Shown: positions 9,955 through 20,014, counted from the first letter of the stretch. The stretch: 64,000 nucleotides of DNA from an uncultured Acetatifactor sp. (GCA_910585665.1 CAJUFI010000003.1:47473-111472); one strand, 5' to 3'. Numbers and translations are program-made. The notes: generated by a model from the sequence alone, not told the origin.

Positions 9955-9983
9955 TTGCGCGGCAGGGGGAAAAGGAATATAAT
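9955..9983 (+). promoter_or_regulatory. Predicted sigma-A promoter for the SNF2 helicase gene
   Basis: TTGCGC (9955-9960) and TATAAT (9978-9983) are separated by exactly 17 bases. Transcription would start near 9990, about 90 bases before the helicase ATG. It lies just after the polC stop codon, so the helicase has its own transcription unit. Confidence 0.7.
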
Positions 9984-10081
9984 AGACAGGTACCGTGTTT
10001 TGGAGAACGGATGAAACAAGAGGGCGGCCTGGGGACGGGCCTGCCCGGCCAGGGAAAAGCGGTGGAAAGGATAAGGAGTTT

Positions 10082-13000
10082 ATGGCAGAGCGGAAGAAGA
10101 CGGCAGTACAGGAGACGGCGGAGCAGGAGTACGTGGTTCTGAACCGGCAGGCAGAGGAGGGGGATTCGCAGACGGGGCAGCACAGCCTGGCGGAGTATAC
10201 CAGGCACGCCGGATACCAATATTTCGACTGTAAAGCCATAAGGAAGGAAATGCGGTTGACCAATGCAGTCAATCAAAAGGCGGAAGCCCTCTGCCGGGAG
10301 GACAAGATATCGCTGCAGGAAGTCCACAGCGGGTATGTGGAGGGTAGGAGCGACATGGTGGGCGAGGCCATCGGCCAGGGAAAAGAGGGGAAGAGCTGTT
10401 TTCCCGTGCATATTCTGTTCAACCGGGACAGCGCGCTCTACGCGGAGTGCCAGTGCGCCGACTGCAGGCGGCATTATTACAGCAGATATTATCGGAGGGA
10501 GTATTGCGCTTACCTGGGGGCTTTGGTGATGCAGGTGGAGGATTACCTGAAGGACAAGAACCTGGCGGACGCCACGGACCGGCGGGGGACGAACCTGATA
10601 CAGGCTTTCTATGAGCAGCGGGCCAACCATGTGGTGTCCGATGCCATCGGGAAAGCGGAGAGCCTGACTCTGATTCCCAGGGTGACTTTGAAGAACGAGG
10701 ATTTGGCGGTTTCCTTCAAGGTGGGGGAGAAGAAGCTGTTCGTGGTGAAGGACCTGTTCGAGTTCTATACAAATGTGCAGGAGTCCAGGACAGCCGCCTA
10801 CGGCAGCAATACCAACGTGAACCATCATATCGATAATTTCACAGAGAATTCCAGGAAATGGATTGACTTCATCGGTCGGATTGTGAAGGAGGAGCTGGCC
10901 TTCGAGCGCCGGATGATAGAGGCCAACAGCTATTCCCGGCGGGCAGCCTCCAAGAACGGGGAATTCGCCCTCTTCGGCTGGCGGCTGGACGAGCTGTACC
11001 GGCTGGTGGAGCACGAGGCCTTTGACTTCGAGGACAAGGACAGCTATGAGAAGTGCAAGACCATCCTGACGGCCAGAGAGCAGAACCCCAGAATTTCCAT
11101 GACCATCCGGAAGAACGATTTCGGAGGCGGCAGAAGCTTTCACGGCATCACTGTGGACTGCCGCATGCCGCGGCTTTTTTACGGCGTGGCATCGGCGTAC
11201 TATATCTGCGAGGACGCTTTCTGCCGGCTGGAAGAGGAGTTCCTGAAGAAGATCCGCACCATTGCCCGGTTCTGCGAGAACGGCTCCTTAAGCTTCCGGG
11301 TGGGGCGCAATAAGCTGCCGCAGTTCTATTACTCTGTTCTGCCCCAGCTGGAAGGGGCGGTGGACATCATGGAGGAGAATGCCGAGGAGATAGCGGCCTA
11401 TCTGCCTCCCCAGGCGGAATTCGTGTTCTACCTGGACGCGGAGGGGGAGGATATGAGCTGCCGGGTGGGGGCGAGATACGGAGAGGCGGAGTTCCGCGTT
11501 GTGGAAACCGGCGACAGAAGACAACCCCAGGAGCCTTTCCGGGAAGGAACCAGAGAAAGTGAGGCGCTTTTCCTGGCAAGGCAGTGGTTCCCCTATTGGG
11601 ACGAGGGGAAACAGGAGCTGAACTGCGGCCGGCAGGAGCAGCTGATGTTCCAAGTGCTGGACAAGGGAGTGGACGCGCTGCTGGCCCTGGGGGAGGTGCA
11701 GTGCACCAGGCGGTTCACAAACCTGAACATCGGCCGCAGGGTGCGGATGTCCGTTGGCATATCGGTGTCCAGGAATCTGCTGAACCTGGACATCGCCACC
11801 CAGGACGTGCCGCCGGAAGAGCTGCTTGACATCCTGAAGAGCTATCGGCAGAAGAAAAAATATTATCGGCTGAAAAACGGGGATTTCCTCAGCCTGGACG
11901 AGGAAGGATCCCTGGAGACTCTGGCGGAGATGATGGAAGCCCTCCGGATGTCTCCCAAGGAGCTGCTGAAGGGCAATGTGAAGCTTCCCCTGTACCGGGC
12001 CCTCTACCTGGACAAGCTGCTGGAGAAGAACGAGGAAATCTACAGCAAGCGGGACGCTGTCTTCCGGAAGATGGTGAAGAATTTCAAGACCGTGAACGAT
12101 GCGGATTTCGAGGAGCCAGCCTCTCTGTCCCCCATCATGCGTGAGTATCAGAAGAACGGCTTCCGGTGGCTGCGCATGCTGGAGGCATACGGGCTGGGCG
12201 GGATTCTGGCGGACGACATGGGCCTGGGCAAGACGCTGCAGGTGCTGTCCGTGCTGCTGTCCGCCAAGCTGGAGGGCAAGACGGACACTTCCCTTGTGGT
12301 GTCGCCTGCCTCTTTGGTGTATAACTGGGGCGAGGAGATGCGGGAGTACGCCCCGGAGCTCTCCTGCTGCTTCATCACCGGGAACCAGGAGGAGCGCAGG
12401 GAGAAGCTTTCCCATTACAGGGAATATGATGTGGTGGTGACCTCCTATGACCTGCTGAAGCGGGACATCGAGCACTACGAGGGCAAGGAGTTCGGCTATC
12501 AGGTCATCGACGAGGCCCAGTACATCAAGAACCACACCACGGCGGCGGCCAAGGCGGTGAAGGCGGTGAAGAGCAAGACCCGCTATGCCCTGACGGGGAC
12601 TCCCATTGAGAACCGGCTCAGCGAGCTGTGGAGCATCTTCGACTATCTGATTCCGGGATATCTGTACGGGTATGATGTGTTCCGGAATGATTTCGAGGCC
12701 CCTATCGTGCGCAGCGAGGATCAGGGGGCGTTGGAGCGGCTGCGCAGGATGACCTCTCCCTTTATTCTGCGCCGGATGAAGGAGGACGTGCTGAAGGATC
12801 TGCCGGAGAAGCTGGAGGAGAACCGGTACGTGAAGTTCGAGCCGGGGCAGCAGAAACTGTACGACGCGCAGGTAGTACACATGAAACAGCGGATTGTCAT
12901 GCAGAATCCGGAGGAATTCCAGAAGAACAAGATTCAGATTCTGGCGGAGCTGATGAAGCTGCGGCAGATCTGCTGCGACCCTGGGCTGTGCTTTGAGGAC

Positions 13001-13522
13001 TATAAGGGCGAGTCCGCCAAGCTGGACGCCTGCGTGGATCTGGTGAGGAGCGCTGTGGAGGGCGGGCATAAGATATTGCTGTTCTCCCAGTTCACTTCCA
13101 TGCTGGAGCTGATCGCCGGGCGGCTTAGGGAGGAGCAGGTCAGCTTCTACACCATCACCGGCGCCACGCCCAAGGAGAAGCGCATGCAGCTGGTGAAGGA
13201 TTTCAATGGGGACGATACGAAGGTGTTCCTGATTTCCCTGAAAGCGGGGGGCGTGGGCCTGAACCTGACAGGGGCGGATGTGGTCATCCACTACGATCCC
13301 TGGTGGAACCTGGCCGTCCAGAACCAGGCGACAGACCGTACGCATCGTATCGGCCAGACGAAGATGGTGGTGGTCTATCGGCTGATCGCCAAGGGCACCA
13401 TCGAGGAGAAGATACAGGAGCTCCAGGAGAGCAAGAGGGCGCTCTCCGAGCAGGTCATCCAGGGCGACGCGGCGCAGCTGGGCGGGATGAGCAAAGAGGA
13501 CTTCATCTCCCTGCTGTCCTAG
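10082..13522 (+). CDS. SNF2-family DEAD/DEAH ATPase with SWIM-like zinc finger
   Basis: This 1146-residue protein is a bacterial SNF2 (RapA/HepA-like) double-stranded-DNA translocase. The N-terminal part holds a Cys pattern CQCADC...C (about residues 120-142) that resembles a SWIM zinc finger, but with Tyr where the last His is expected. The C-terminal half is the ATPase: GLGKT Walker A near 712, DEAQ near 810, TGTPIENRLSELWS, and the second RecA lobe ending with HRIGQ near 1087. Such proteins remodel DNA- or RNA-polymerase-bound complexes; the specific role is unknown. ATG 10082 follows AAGGAG at a short distance; an upstream in-frame GTG at 9995 lacks a ribosome binding site. It starts shortly after polC but has a separate promoter. 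Confidence 0.88.
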   Translation: MAERKKTAVQETAEQEYVVLNRQAEEGDSQTGQHSLAEYTRHAGYQYFDCKAIRKEMRLTNAVNQKAEALCREDKISLQEVHSGYVEGRSDMVGEAIGQGKEGKSCFPVHILFNRDSALYAECQCADCRRHYYSRYYRREYCAYLGALVMQVEDYLKDKNLADATDRRGTNLIQAFYEQRANHVVSDAIGKAESLTLIPRVTLKNEDLAVSFKVGEKKLFVVKDLFEFYTNVQESRTAAYGSNTNVNHHIDNFTENSRKWIDFIGRIVKEELAFERRMIEANSYSRRAASKNGEFALFGWRLDELYRLVEHEAFDFEDKDSYEKCKTILTAREQNPRISMTIRKNDFGGGRSFHGITVDCRMPRLFYGVASAYYICEDAFCRLEEEFLKKIRTIARFCENGSLSFRVGRNKLPQFYYSVLPQLEGAVDIMEENAEEIAAYLPPQAEFVFYLDAEGEDMSCRVGARYGEAEFRVVETGDRRQPQEPFREGTRESEALFLARQWFPYWDEGKQELNCGRQEQLMFQVLDKGVDALLALGEVQCTRRFTNLNIGRRVRMSVGISVSRNLLNLDIATQDVPPEELLDILKSYRQKKKYYRLKNGDFLSLDEEGSLETLAEMMEALRMSPKELLKGNVKLPLYRALYLDKLLEKNEEIYSKRDAVFRKMVKNFKTVNDADFEEPASLSPIMREYQKNGFRWLRMLEAYGLGGILADDMGLGKTLQVLSVLLSAKLEGKTDTSLVVSPASLVYNWGEEMREYAPELSCCFITGNQEERREKLSHYREYDVVVTSYDLLKRDIEHYEGKEFGYQVIDEAQYIKNHTTAAAKAVKAVKSKTRYALTGTPIENRLSELWSIFDYLIPGYLYGYDVFRNDFEAPIVRSEDQGALERLRRMTSPFILRRMKEDVLKDLPEKLEENRYVKFEPGQQKLYDAQVVHMKQRIVMQNPEEFQKNKIQILAELMKLRQICCDPGLCFEDYKGESAKLDACVDLVRSAVEGGHKILLFSQFTSMLELIAGRLREEQVSFYTITGATPKEKRMQLVKDFNGDDTKVFLISLKAGGVGLNLTGADVVIHYDPWWNLAVQNQATDRTHRIGQTKMVVVYRLIAKGTIEEKIQELQESKRALSEQVIQGDAAQLGGMSKEDFISLLS

Positions 13523-13640
13523 GCGCGGCGGGGCAGGTTCCCGTTTTCAGAATTTTGGAAAAAAGAGGAATATTTTCCAGGTCTTGTCCATATACTGTTA
13601 GAAAAGGATTGGGGAACGGTCCTGTGAAAGGAGAAAGTCT

Positions 13641-13880
13641 ATGGCAAGAGGACAGCGTAAGACCATTGAGGAGAAAATCACTGCGAAGCAGGAGCTGATC
13701 GAGGCTTTGATGACCCGAGTGGAGTCGGAGAAGCGGGAGCTGGAGGAACTGTACCAGGAGAAGAAGCGCAAGGAGCTGGAAGCGGTGAGCGACATCATCG
13801 AGGAAGCGGGGCTGGGGCCGGAGGAAGTGGCCGAGGTGCTGCAGCAATACCTGGAGAGCAGGGAAGCGGCGGCTTCTTAA
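13641..13880 (+). CDS. Small coiled-coil protein of unknown function
   Basis: A 79-residue, highly charged protein predicted to be almost entirely helical. Residues 8-50 are rich in Glu, Lys and Leu (EEKITAKQELIEALMTRVES), typical of a coiled coil, followed by a second acidic helix ending in Ala/Ser. It has a good ribosome binding site (AAAGGAG about 8 bases before the ATG). It has no signal peptide, membrane segment or cysteine. I do not recognise a named family; similar short charged proteins occur in Clostridia, and a DNA- or protein-binding dimer is plausible but not shown. It sits alone between the SNF2 helicase and the MATE transporter. Confidence 0.75.
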   Translation: MARGQRKTIEEKITAKQELIEALMTRVESEKRELEELYQEKKRKELEAVSDIIEEAGLGPEEVAEVLQQYLESREAAAS

Positions 13881-14068
13881 GGGGTGTAAGGCAGGCGCCG
13901 CATTGGGAAAACTGGATTAGGCTGCCGTATGGGAAGGACGGCTACAGGAGACGGGCATGTGCAAGAGAGCGGATGCCATCCTGTGGCGGTTGTTTTCGTG
14001 CGGCAGCCTTTTTACGGAAAAATGATAAGATAGTACATAAAAAGAAGGATTCCGGGCAAAAAAGTACA

Positions 14069-14097
14069 TTGCATTTTCGGGACAGAAAGTCTATACT
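14069..14097 (+). promoter_or_regulatory. Predicted sigma-A promoter for the MATE transporter gene
   Basis: TTGCAT (14069-14074) and TATACT (14092-14097) have a 17-base spacer. The start of transcription would be near 14104, about 65 bases before the ATG. Confidence 0.7.
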
Positions 14098-14167
14098 TTG
14101 TCGGAAATGATAGGTTCCGGGGCTAGTCCAGTCATGCCGTGGCCTGTCGGAAATGAGGTTATGGGTT

Positions 14168-15508
14168 ATGACAAAGGATATGACAAAAGGATCTCCCATG
14201 AAGCTGATTCTGGGATTTTCCATACCGCTTTTATTTGGTTTTTTGTTTCAGCAGTTCTACAGCCTTGTGGATACGGTAATCGTGGGGCGGTTCCTGGGGA
14301 CAGACAATCTGGCGGCGGTGGGGGCTACGGGCTCCATCAATTTCCTGATCATCGGATTCTGCATGGGAGTGTGCAGCGGATTTTCCATTCCCATAGCCCA
14401 TAAGTTCGGGGCGGGGGATTATGCGGATCTGCGCAGGTATGCGGCGAACTGTGTCTGGCTGTCCATCGGCTTCGCCGCAGTGCTGACTGTGCTGACGGCC
14501 GCACTTGCCAGGCAGATTCTGGGCTGGATGAAGACGCCGGAGAACATCATCGACAGATCCTATGCATACATTGGGGTGATTTTCCTGGGGATTCCCGTGA
14601 CCTTTCTATATAATATGACATCGGGCGTCATCCGGGCTCTGGGGGACAGTAGGACGCCGGTGATTTTCCTGGTGATGTCCTCCTTTCTGAACGTAGGCCT
14701 GGATCTGTTCTTTATCGTGAACCTGCATCTGGGCGTGCGGGGGGCGGCTCTGGCCACCGTGATTTCTCAGGGGATATCCGGGCTCTGCTGTCTGCTGTTC
14801 ATCATGAAGAAGTTCGAAATCCTGAGAATCCGGAGAGAGGAATGGGCTCCGGACAGGGATCGGATGCGGCTGCTTTGCGGCATGGGTGTGCCCATGGGGC
14901 TGCAGTATTCCGTCACGGCCATCGGCAGCGTGATTCTCCAGAGCGCCACCAATACACTGGGTTCCGACGCGGTGGCGGCTGTCACGGCTTCCGGGCGGAT
15001 AAGCGGCTTCCTGGCGTGTCCTTTTGACGCCATGGGCTCCACGATGGCCACCTACGGTGGACAGAACATAGGCGCCGGAAAGCTGGACCGCATCAGCAAA
15101 GGATTGAAATCCTGCATTCTGCTCGGTGCGGGATATGCGGTGATTGCGCTCTGTGTCAGCATTTTCCTGGGACGGCCTCTGGCAGCGCTCTTTCTGGACG
15201 CCTCCGAGACGGCCATCATTGACAAGGTGAGGCTGGTGATGGTGGTCAATACGGCATTTTATTTTAACCTGGCGTTGGTGAACATCATCCGTTTCCTGAT
15301 ACAGGGAATGGGCTTCCCTTCCTTCGCCATCCTGGCGGGGGTATTCGAGATGATCGCCAGGGGCCTGGCGGGCTTTCTGCTGGTGCCCATGTTGGGCTTT
15401 ACGGGAGTGGCCCTGGGCAGCCCGATTGCCTGGGTGCTGGCGGACGCCTTTTTGATTCCGGCGTACTTCCATGTGCGCAGGGTCCTGGAGAAAAGGCTCG
15501 CGGCGTGA
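14168..15508 (+). CDS. MATE family multidrug/cation efflux transporter
   Basis: A 446-residue inner-membrane antiporter of the MATE (NorM/DinF) family, which exports cationic compounds using Na+ or H+ gradients. About twelve hydrophobic segments are visible. The N-terminus reads MTKGSPMKLILGFSIPLL, then FQQFYSLVDTVIVGRFLG, a classic MATE start, and the two six-helix halves are recognisable by the repeat around PMGLQYSVTAIGS. ATG 14168 was chosen over ATG 14153 because GAGG (14155-14158) lies 9 bases upstream. The substrate cannot be predicted. It forms a single-gene unit between its own promoter and a terminator. Confidence 0.92.
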   Translation: MTKDMTKGSPMKLILGFSIPLLFGFLFQQFYSLVDTVIVGRFLGTDNLAAVGATGSINFLIIGFCMGVCSGFSIPIAHKFGAGDYADLRRYAANCVWLSIGFAAVLTVLTAALARQILGWMKTPENIIDRSYAYIGVIFLGIPVTFLYNMTSGVIRALGDSRTPVIFLVMSSFLNVGLDLFFIVNLHLGVRGAALATVISQGISGLCCLLFIMKKFEILRIRREEWAPDRDRMRLLCGMGVPMGLQYSVTAIGSVILQSATNTLGSDAVAAVTASGRISGFLACPFDAMGSTMATYGGQNIGAGKLDRISKGLKSCILLGAGYAVIALCVSIFLGRPLAALFLDASETAIIDKVRLVMVVNTAFYFNLALVNIIRFLIQGMGFPSFAILAGVFEMIARGLAGFLLVPMLGFTGVALGSPIAWVLADAFLIPAYFHVRRVLEKRLAA

Positions 15509-15530
15509 AGGGACTGCCGGTCTTCTTGCG

Positions 15531-15580
15531 AAAAACCGCAGGGGCGCATTTTTTTGTGCGTTCCTGCGGTTTTTCCTATG
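15531..15580. terminator. Bidirectional intrinsic terminator
   Basis: A 12-bp perfect stem (AAAAACCGCAGG, 15531-15542, with CCTGCGGTTTTT, 15563-15574) is flanked by A-runs and T-runs. It would end both the MATE gene and the convergent activase gene on the minus strand. Confidence 0.9.
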
Positions 15581-15592
15581 CTTGCTATTTCT

Positions 15593-18500
15593 TTATGTCT
15601 GTGCTGCCGGCTCTGCTGTGGGCAATACGGCGGCGTCCAGATTCTTCTGGGCCGTGGACAGCATCAGCTTGATTCTGTTCAGCTGGTTCACCTCGCTGGC
15701 ACCCGGATCGTAGTCGATGGCTACGATATTGGACGCAGGATAGGCTTTCCGCAGGGCTTTGATGACGCCCTTGCCCACCACGTGGTTGGGCAGACAGCCG
15801 AAAGGCTGGGTGCATACGATATTGGGCACCTCTTCGTGGATCAGCTCCACCATCTCTCCCGTGAGGAACCACCCCTCCCCGGTCTGGTTGCCGATGGATA
15901 CAATCGGCTCCGCAAAGGAAACGATATCCCGGATAGGCGTAGGCGGCGTAAAGTGCTTGGATTTCCGGAATCCCTTCACCATGCTTCTCCGCAGAATGTG
16001 CTCAATGGCCCAGATGCCCAGGGAGGACAGGCGGGCCGCCTTCTTGCTGGTGCCCAGATGTTCCGCCTTGTAGATCTGGTTATAGAAGCAGTAGAGCATG
16101 AAATCCATCAGGTCCGGCACTACCGCCTCAGCCCCTTCGCTCTCCAGAAGCTCCACCAGATGATTGTTGCCCGCAGGGGAGAATTTCACCAGTATCTCGC
16201 CCACGATGCCCACCCGGGGCTTTTTGACGTCCAGGAGAGGGATACTGTCGAAATCCCGGATGATAGCCCGGCACATTCCACCGAACCGAAACAGGTTCAC
16301 ATGTCTGGCGGAAACGAAATCCTGTGTTTTTTTCAACCATTTTTTGTGCATGGCGTCCACTGAGCCAGGGGTGGCCTCGTAAGGGCGCATCCGGTATATG
16401 CAGCGCATGAAGATATCGCCGAACTGCACGGCCAACGCGGCCCGGACCAGCATATCCGCGTTCAGGTGGAACCCGGGATTGCTCTCGATGCCGGCCAGGT
16501 TCAGGGAGATCACGGGAATCTGCTCCATATTGGCCTTTTTCAGCGCCCGCCGGATGAAGCCCACGTAATTGGTGGCGCGGCAGCCGCCGCCGGTCTGGGT
16601 CATGATGATGGCGGTCCTGTCCAAATCGTACTTGCCGGACTGAAGGGCTTCCATGATCTGCCCGATGACCAGCAGGGACGGATAGCAGGCGTCATTGTTC
16701 ACATATCGGAGCCCCACATCTACGGAATGCCGGTTGTCGTTGTCCAGCACCACGAAGTGGTAGCCGCAGGCGTTGAAGGCCGGCTGCATGATCTCGAAAT
16801 GGATGGGGGACATCTGGGGGCAGATGATGGTATAGTTCTTCCGCATCTCTTCCGTAAAAGGCACCTTCTCGACGGCCGAGGAGTGCAGTTCCCGCTCCTT
16901 GGGCGATTTCTCCCGGACCTTGATGGCCGAGAGAAGGGAACGGATACGGATCCTGGCGGCCCCCAGATTGTTCACCTCGTCTATTTTCAGGCAGGTGTAG
17001 ATCTTGCCGGAACCGGACAGGATATCGTTCACCTGATCCGTGGTGACGGCATCCAGCCCGCAGCCGAAGGAGTTCAGCTGTATCAGGTCCAGGTTCTCCA
17101 CGGTCTTCACATAGCTTGCGGCCGCGTAGAGCCGGGAATGATACATCCACTGGTCCGACACGATGAGAGGCCTCTCCGGGCAGCCCAGATGGGAGATGGA
17201 ATCCTCGGTGAGCACGGCGATGTCAAAGGAAGTGATCAGCTCAGGGATGCCGTGGTTGATCTCCGGGTCTATGTGGTAAGGCCGTCCCGCCAGCACGATG
17301 CCGCGCTTTCCGGTCTCCTTCAGGAAGGCCAGGGTCTCTTCGCCCTTTTTGCGGACGGCCTCCCGGGCGTTCGCCAGCTCCTGCCAGGCGGCTTCCGCAG
17401 CGGCCTTCACGCTGTCGGAAGGCAGTTCCGCAAATTCCTTCAGCAGGGCCTCCGTCACGGTGCCCAGATCCCGGAAGGACATGAAGGGATTGCGCAGCAC
17501 CGCCTGGCCGTCGCTGATGGCCTCCACATTGTTCTTGATGTTCTCGGAGTAGGACGTGACGATGGGGCAGTTGTAATGGTTGTTGGCCCCCTCCACCTCG
17601 TCCCGCTCATAAAACAGCGCCGGGTAGAAGATGAAATCCACCTTCTGCCGGATCAGCCACTCCACATGCCCATGGGCCAGCTTGGCCGGATAGCATTCGG
17701 ATTCGCTGGGGATGGACTCGATTCCCAGTTCGTAGATTTTGCGCGTGGAGGTGGGGGAGAGCACCACACGGTACCCCAGCCTGGTGAAGAAAACATGCCA
17801 GAAGGGATAGTCCTCGTACATATTCAGCACCCGGGGAATGCCCACCGTGCCTCTGGGAGCGCTGTCCGGCGCAAGGGACTCGTAGGAGAAGAGGCGCTGA
17901 AGCTTGTATTCAAATAAATTCGGCACATTGTGGGCATTTTTCTGCCCGCCGATGCCCCGCTCGCAGCGGTTGCCGGAAATGAACTGACGCCCTCCCGAGA
18001 ATTTGTTGACGGTGAGACGGCAGCTGTTGATGCAGCCGCGGCACTTTGCCATGCTGGTCTCATATTGCAGGCCGCAGAGCTTTTCGTAGGAGAGCATGCT
18101 GGTCTGGAATCCGGCCTCGAAGCGCTCCCTGGCGATGAGGGCAGCGCCGAAGGCACCCATGATGCCCGCGATATCGGGGCGGATGGCCTGGCAGTCAGCG
18201 ATTTTCTCAAAGCTCCGCAGGACGGCGTCATTGTAGAAGGTGCCGCCCTGCACTACGATGTTTTTGCCCAGCTCCGAGGCGTCGGACACCTTGATCACCT
18301 TGAACAGGGCATTTTTGATCACGGAGTAGGCGAGCCCCGCGGAGATGTCCGGAACCCCCGCGCCCTCTTTCTGGGCCTGTTTCACCCGGGAGTTCATGAA
18401 TACGGTGCAGCGGGTGCCCAGGTCAATGGGATGCTCGGCAAAAATCGCCGCCTCCGCAAAGTCTTCCACGCTGTAGTTCAGGGATTTGGCAAAGGTCTCA

Positions 18501-19897
18501 ATGAAAGAACCGCAGCCGGAAGAGCAGGCCTCGTTCAGCAGCACGCTGTCCACGGTGTGGTCCTTGATCTTGATGCATTTCATGTCCTGTCCGCCGATAT
18601 CCAGGATGCAGTCCACCTCCGGGTCAAAGAAGGCTGCGGCATAATAATGGGCCACGGTCTCCACCTCGCCGTCGTCCAGCAGAAAAGCGGCCTTCATCAG
18701 GGCCTCGCCGTAGCCTGTGGAGCAGGAGCGGACGATGCGGACATCGGCAGGCAGCAGCTTATGGATCTCTTTCAGGGCGCCGATGGCAGTCTTCAGAGGA
18801 CTGCCGTCATTGTTGCTGTAGAAGGAGTAGAGCAGGGAGCCGTCCTCGCCCACCAAAGCGATCTTCGTGGTGGTGGAGCCGGCGTCTATCCCTAAGAAAG
18901 CATTCCCCCTGTAGTCGGACAGCTGGGCGGCGGCCACATGGGCTTTCGCGTGGCGCTCCCGGAAAGCGTCATAGGCCTGCCTGTCGGCGAACAGAGGCTC
19001 CATGCGCTCCACTTCGAATTCCATCTTGATATCGGAGGAAAGCCGCCGGAGCATTTCCTCCATGGAGCAGGACACCTGGACATCAGCGTTCAGCGCGGAA
19101 CCGATGGCGGCGAACAGATGGGAGTCGGCCGCGTCGATGACATGTTCATCGTCAAGGTTCAGGGTCCGGATGAACGCGGCTTTCAGCTCTGACAGGAAAT
19201 GCAGCGGTCCTCCTAAAAATGCCACATGCCCCCGGATGGGCTTGCCGCAGGCCAGTCCGGAGATGGTCTGGTTCACCACGGCCTGGAAGATGGAGGCCGC
19301 CAGATCCTCCTTGGTGGCCCCTTCATTGATCAGGGGCTGGATGTCCGTCTTCGCGAAGACGCCGCAGCGGGCGGCGATGGCATAGAGGGACTGGTAGCCC
19401 TTTGCGTATTCGTTGAGCCCGGCGGCGTCGGTCTGGATCAGGGAGGCCATCTGGTCGATGAAGGAGCCGGTGCCCCCGGCGCAGATGCCGTTCATGCGCT
19501 GTTCCACATTGCCGCCCTCGAAGTAGATGATTTTAGCGTCTTCCCCGCCCAGCTCGATGGCCACGTCCGTCTTCGGGGCAAGCTCCTTCAGGGCGGAGGC
19601 CACGGCGATCACTTCCTGGGTGAAGGGCACGCCCAGGCAATTGGCCAGGGTCAGGCCGCCGGATCCTGTGATCATAGGGTGCAGCGTCAGGTTGCCCAGC
19701 TGTGCGTGAGCCTTCTCCAGAAGATGGGAGAGGGTCTCCCGTATGTTGGCGTAATGGCGCTCGTAGTCGGAAAACAGGAGCCTGTTATCCTTGTCCAGAA
19801 TCGCGACTTTGACAGTGGTGGAGCCGATATCAAGGCCCAGAGAGGCCTGGCCCGATTTGACGCTGTCAGGAGCACCGTTTGTGTTCGTGAATTCCAT
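15593..19897 (-). CDS. Giant 2-hydroxyacyl-CoA dehydratase activase/dehydratase-like fusion protein
   Basis: This 1434-residue cytoplasmic protein combines two ASKHA (BadF/BcrA/HgdC) ATPase modules with a C-terminal region related to dehydratase subunits. ATPase 1 starts at LGLDIGSTT (about 20-28) and has cysteines in CAGGTGSF (near 140) and RCGVFAKTD. ATPase 2 starts at GIDAGSTTTK (near 332) with ACSSGCGSF (near 460) and RCTVFMNS. A DUF2229-type region (VGIPRVLNMYEDYPFW, near 682) and an HgdB-like region (about 1015 onward) follow. In characterised activases a [4Fe-4S] cluster bridges two subunits and ATP hydrolysis drives an electron to the dehydratase; here both halves may form an internal pair. 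The start has AGGAAGG about 10 bases upstream. No partner subunit gene is adjacent, so the substrate is unknown. Confidence 0.88.
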   Translation of the reverse strand: MEFTNTNGAPDSVKSGQASLGLDIGSTTVKVAILDKDNRLLFSDYERHYANIRETLSHLLEKAHAQLGNLTLHPMITGSGGLTLANCLGVPFTQEVIAVASALKELAPKTDVAIELGGEDAKIIYFEGGNVEQRMNGICAGGTGSFIDQMASLIQTDAAGLNEYAKGYQSLYAIAARCGVFAKTDIQPLINEGATKEDLAASIFQAVVNQTISGLACGKPIRGHVAFLGGPLHFLSELKAAFIRTLNLDDEHVIDAADSHLFAAIGSALNADVQVSCSMEEMLRRLSSDIKMEFEVERMEPLFADRQAYDAFRERHAKAHVAAAQLSDYRGNAFLGIDAGSTTTKIALVGEDGSLLYSFYSNNDGSPLKTAIGALKEIHKLLPADVRIVRSCSTGYGEALMKAAFLLDDGEVETVAHYYAAAFFDPEVDCILDIGGQDMKCIKIKDHTVDSVLLNEACSSGCGSFIETFAKSLNYSVEDFAEAAIFAEHPIDLGTRCTVFMNSRVKQAQKEGAGVPDISAGLAYSVIKNALFKVIKVSDASELGKNIVVQGGTFYNDAVLRSFEKIADCQAIRPDIAGIMGAFGAALIARERFEAGFQTSMLSYEKLCGLQYETSMAKCRGCINSCRLTVNKFSGGRQFISGNRCERGIGGQKNAHNVPNLFEYKLQRLFSYESLAPDSAPRGTVGIPRVLNMYEDYPFWHVFFTRLGYRVVLSPTSTRKIYELGIESIPSESECYPAKLAHGHVEWLIRQKVDFIFYPALFYERDEVEGANNHYNCPIVTSYSENIKNNVEAISDGQAVLRNPFMSFRDLGTVTEALLKEFAELPSDSVKAAAEAAWQELANAREAVRKKGEETLAFLKETGKRGIVLAGRPYHIDPEINHGIPELITSFDIAVLTEDSISHLGCPERPLIVSDQWMYHSRLYAAASYVKTVENLDLIQLNSFGCGLDAVTTDQVNDILSGSGKIYTCLKIDEVNNLGAARIRIRSLLSAIKVREKSPKERELHSSAVEKVPFTEEMRKNYTIICPQMSPIHFEIMQPAFNACGYHFVVLDNDNRHSVDVGLRYVNNDACYPSLLVIGQIMEALQSGKYDLDRTAIIMTQTGGGCRATNYVGFIRRALKKANMEQIPVISLNLAGIESNPGFHLNADMLVRAALAVQFGDIFMRCIYRMRPYEATPGSVDAMHKKWLKKTQDFVSARHVNLFRFGGMCRAIIRDFDSIPLLDVKKPRVGIVGEILVKFSPAGNNHLVELLESEGAEAVVPDLMDFMLYCFYNQIYKAEHLGTSKKAARLSSLGIWAIEHILRRSMVKGFRKSKHFTPPTPIRDIVSFAEPIVSIGNQTGEGWFLTGEMVELIHEEVPNIVCTQPFGCLPNHVVGKGVIKALRKAYPASNIVAIDYDPGASEVNQLNRIKLMLSTAQKNLDAAVLPTAEPAAQT

Positions 19898-19989
19898 GTA
19901 TGATCATCCTTCCTAAAAAACTGCCGCCGGGACAGCGGCAATCCTCAAATAACATAATTTCCGCTTGAATGCCCTGGAAAGCCGGTGTC

Positions 19990-20014
19990 GACATATCGTG
20001 ACATTCTAGGACAT
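19990..20014 (-). repeat. Three GACAT direct repeats with 10-base period (operator candidate)
   Basis: GACAT occurs at 19990-19994, 20000-20004 and 20010-20014, exactly one helical turn apart. The last copy overlaps the minus-strand -10 box and the others cover the expected transcription start and early leader of the activase gene. This is a good position for a repressor binding one DNA face; the regulator is unknown. Confidence 0.55.
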
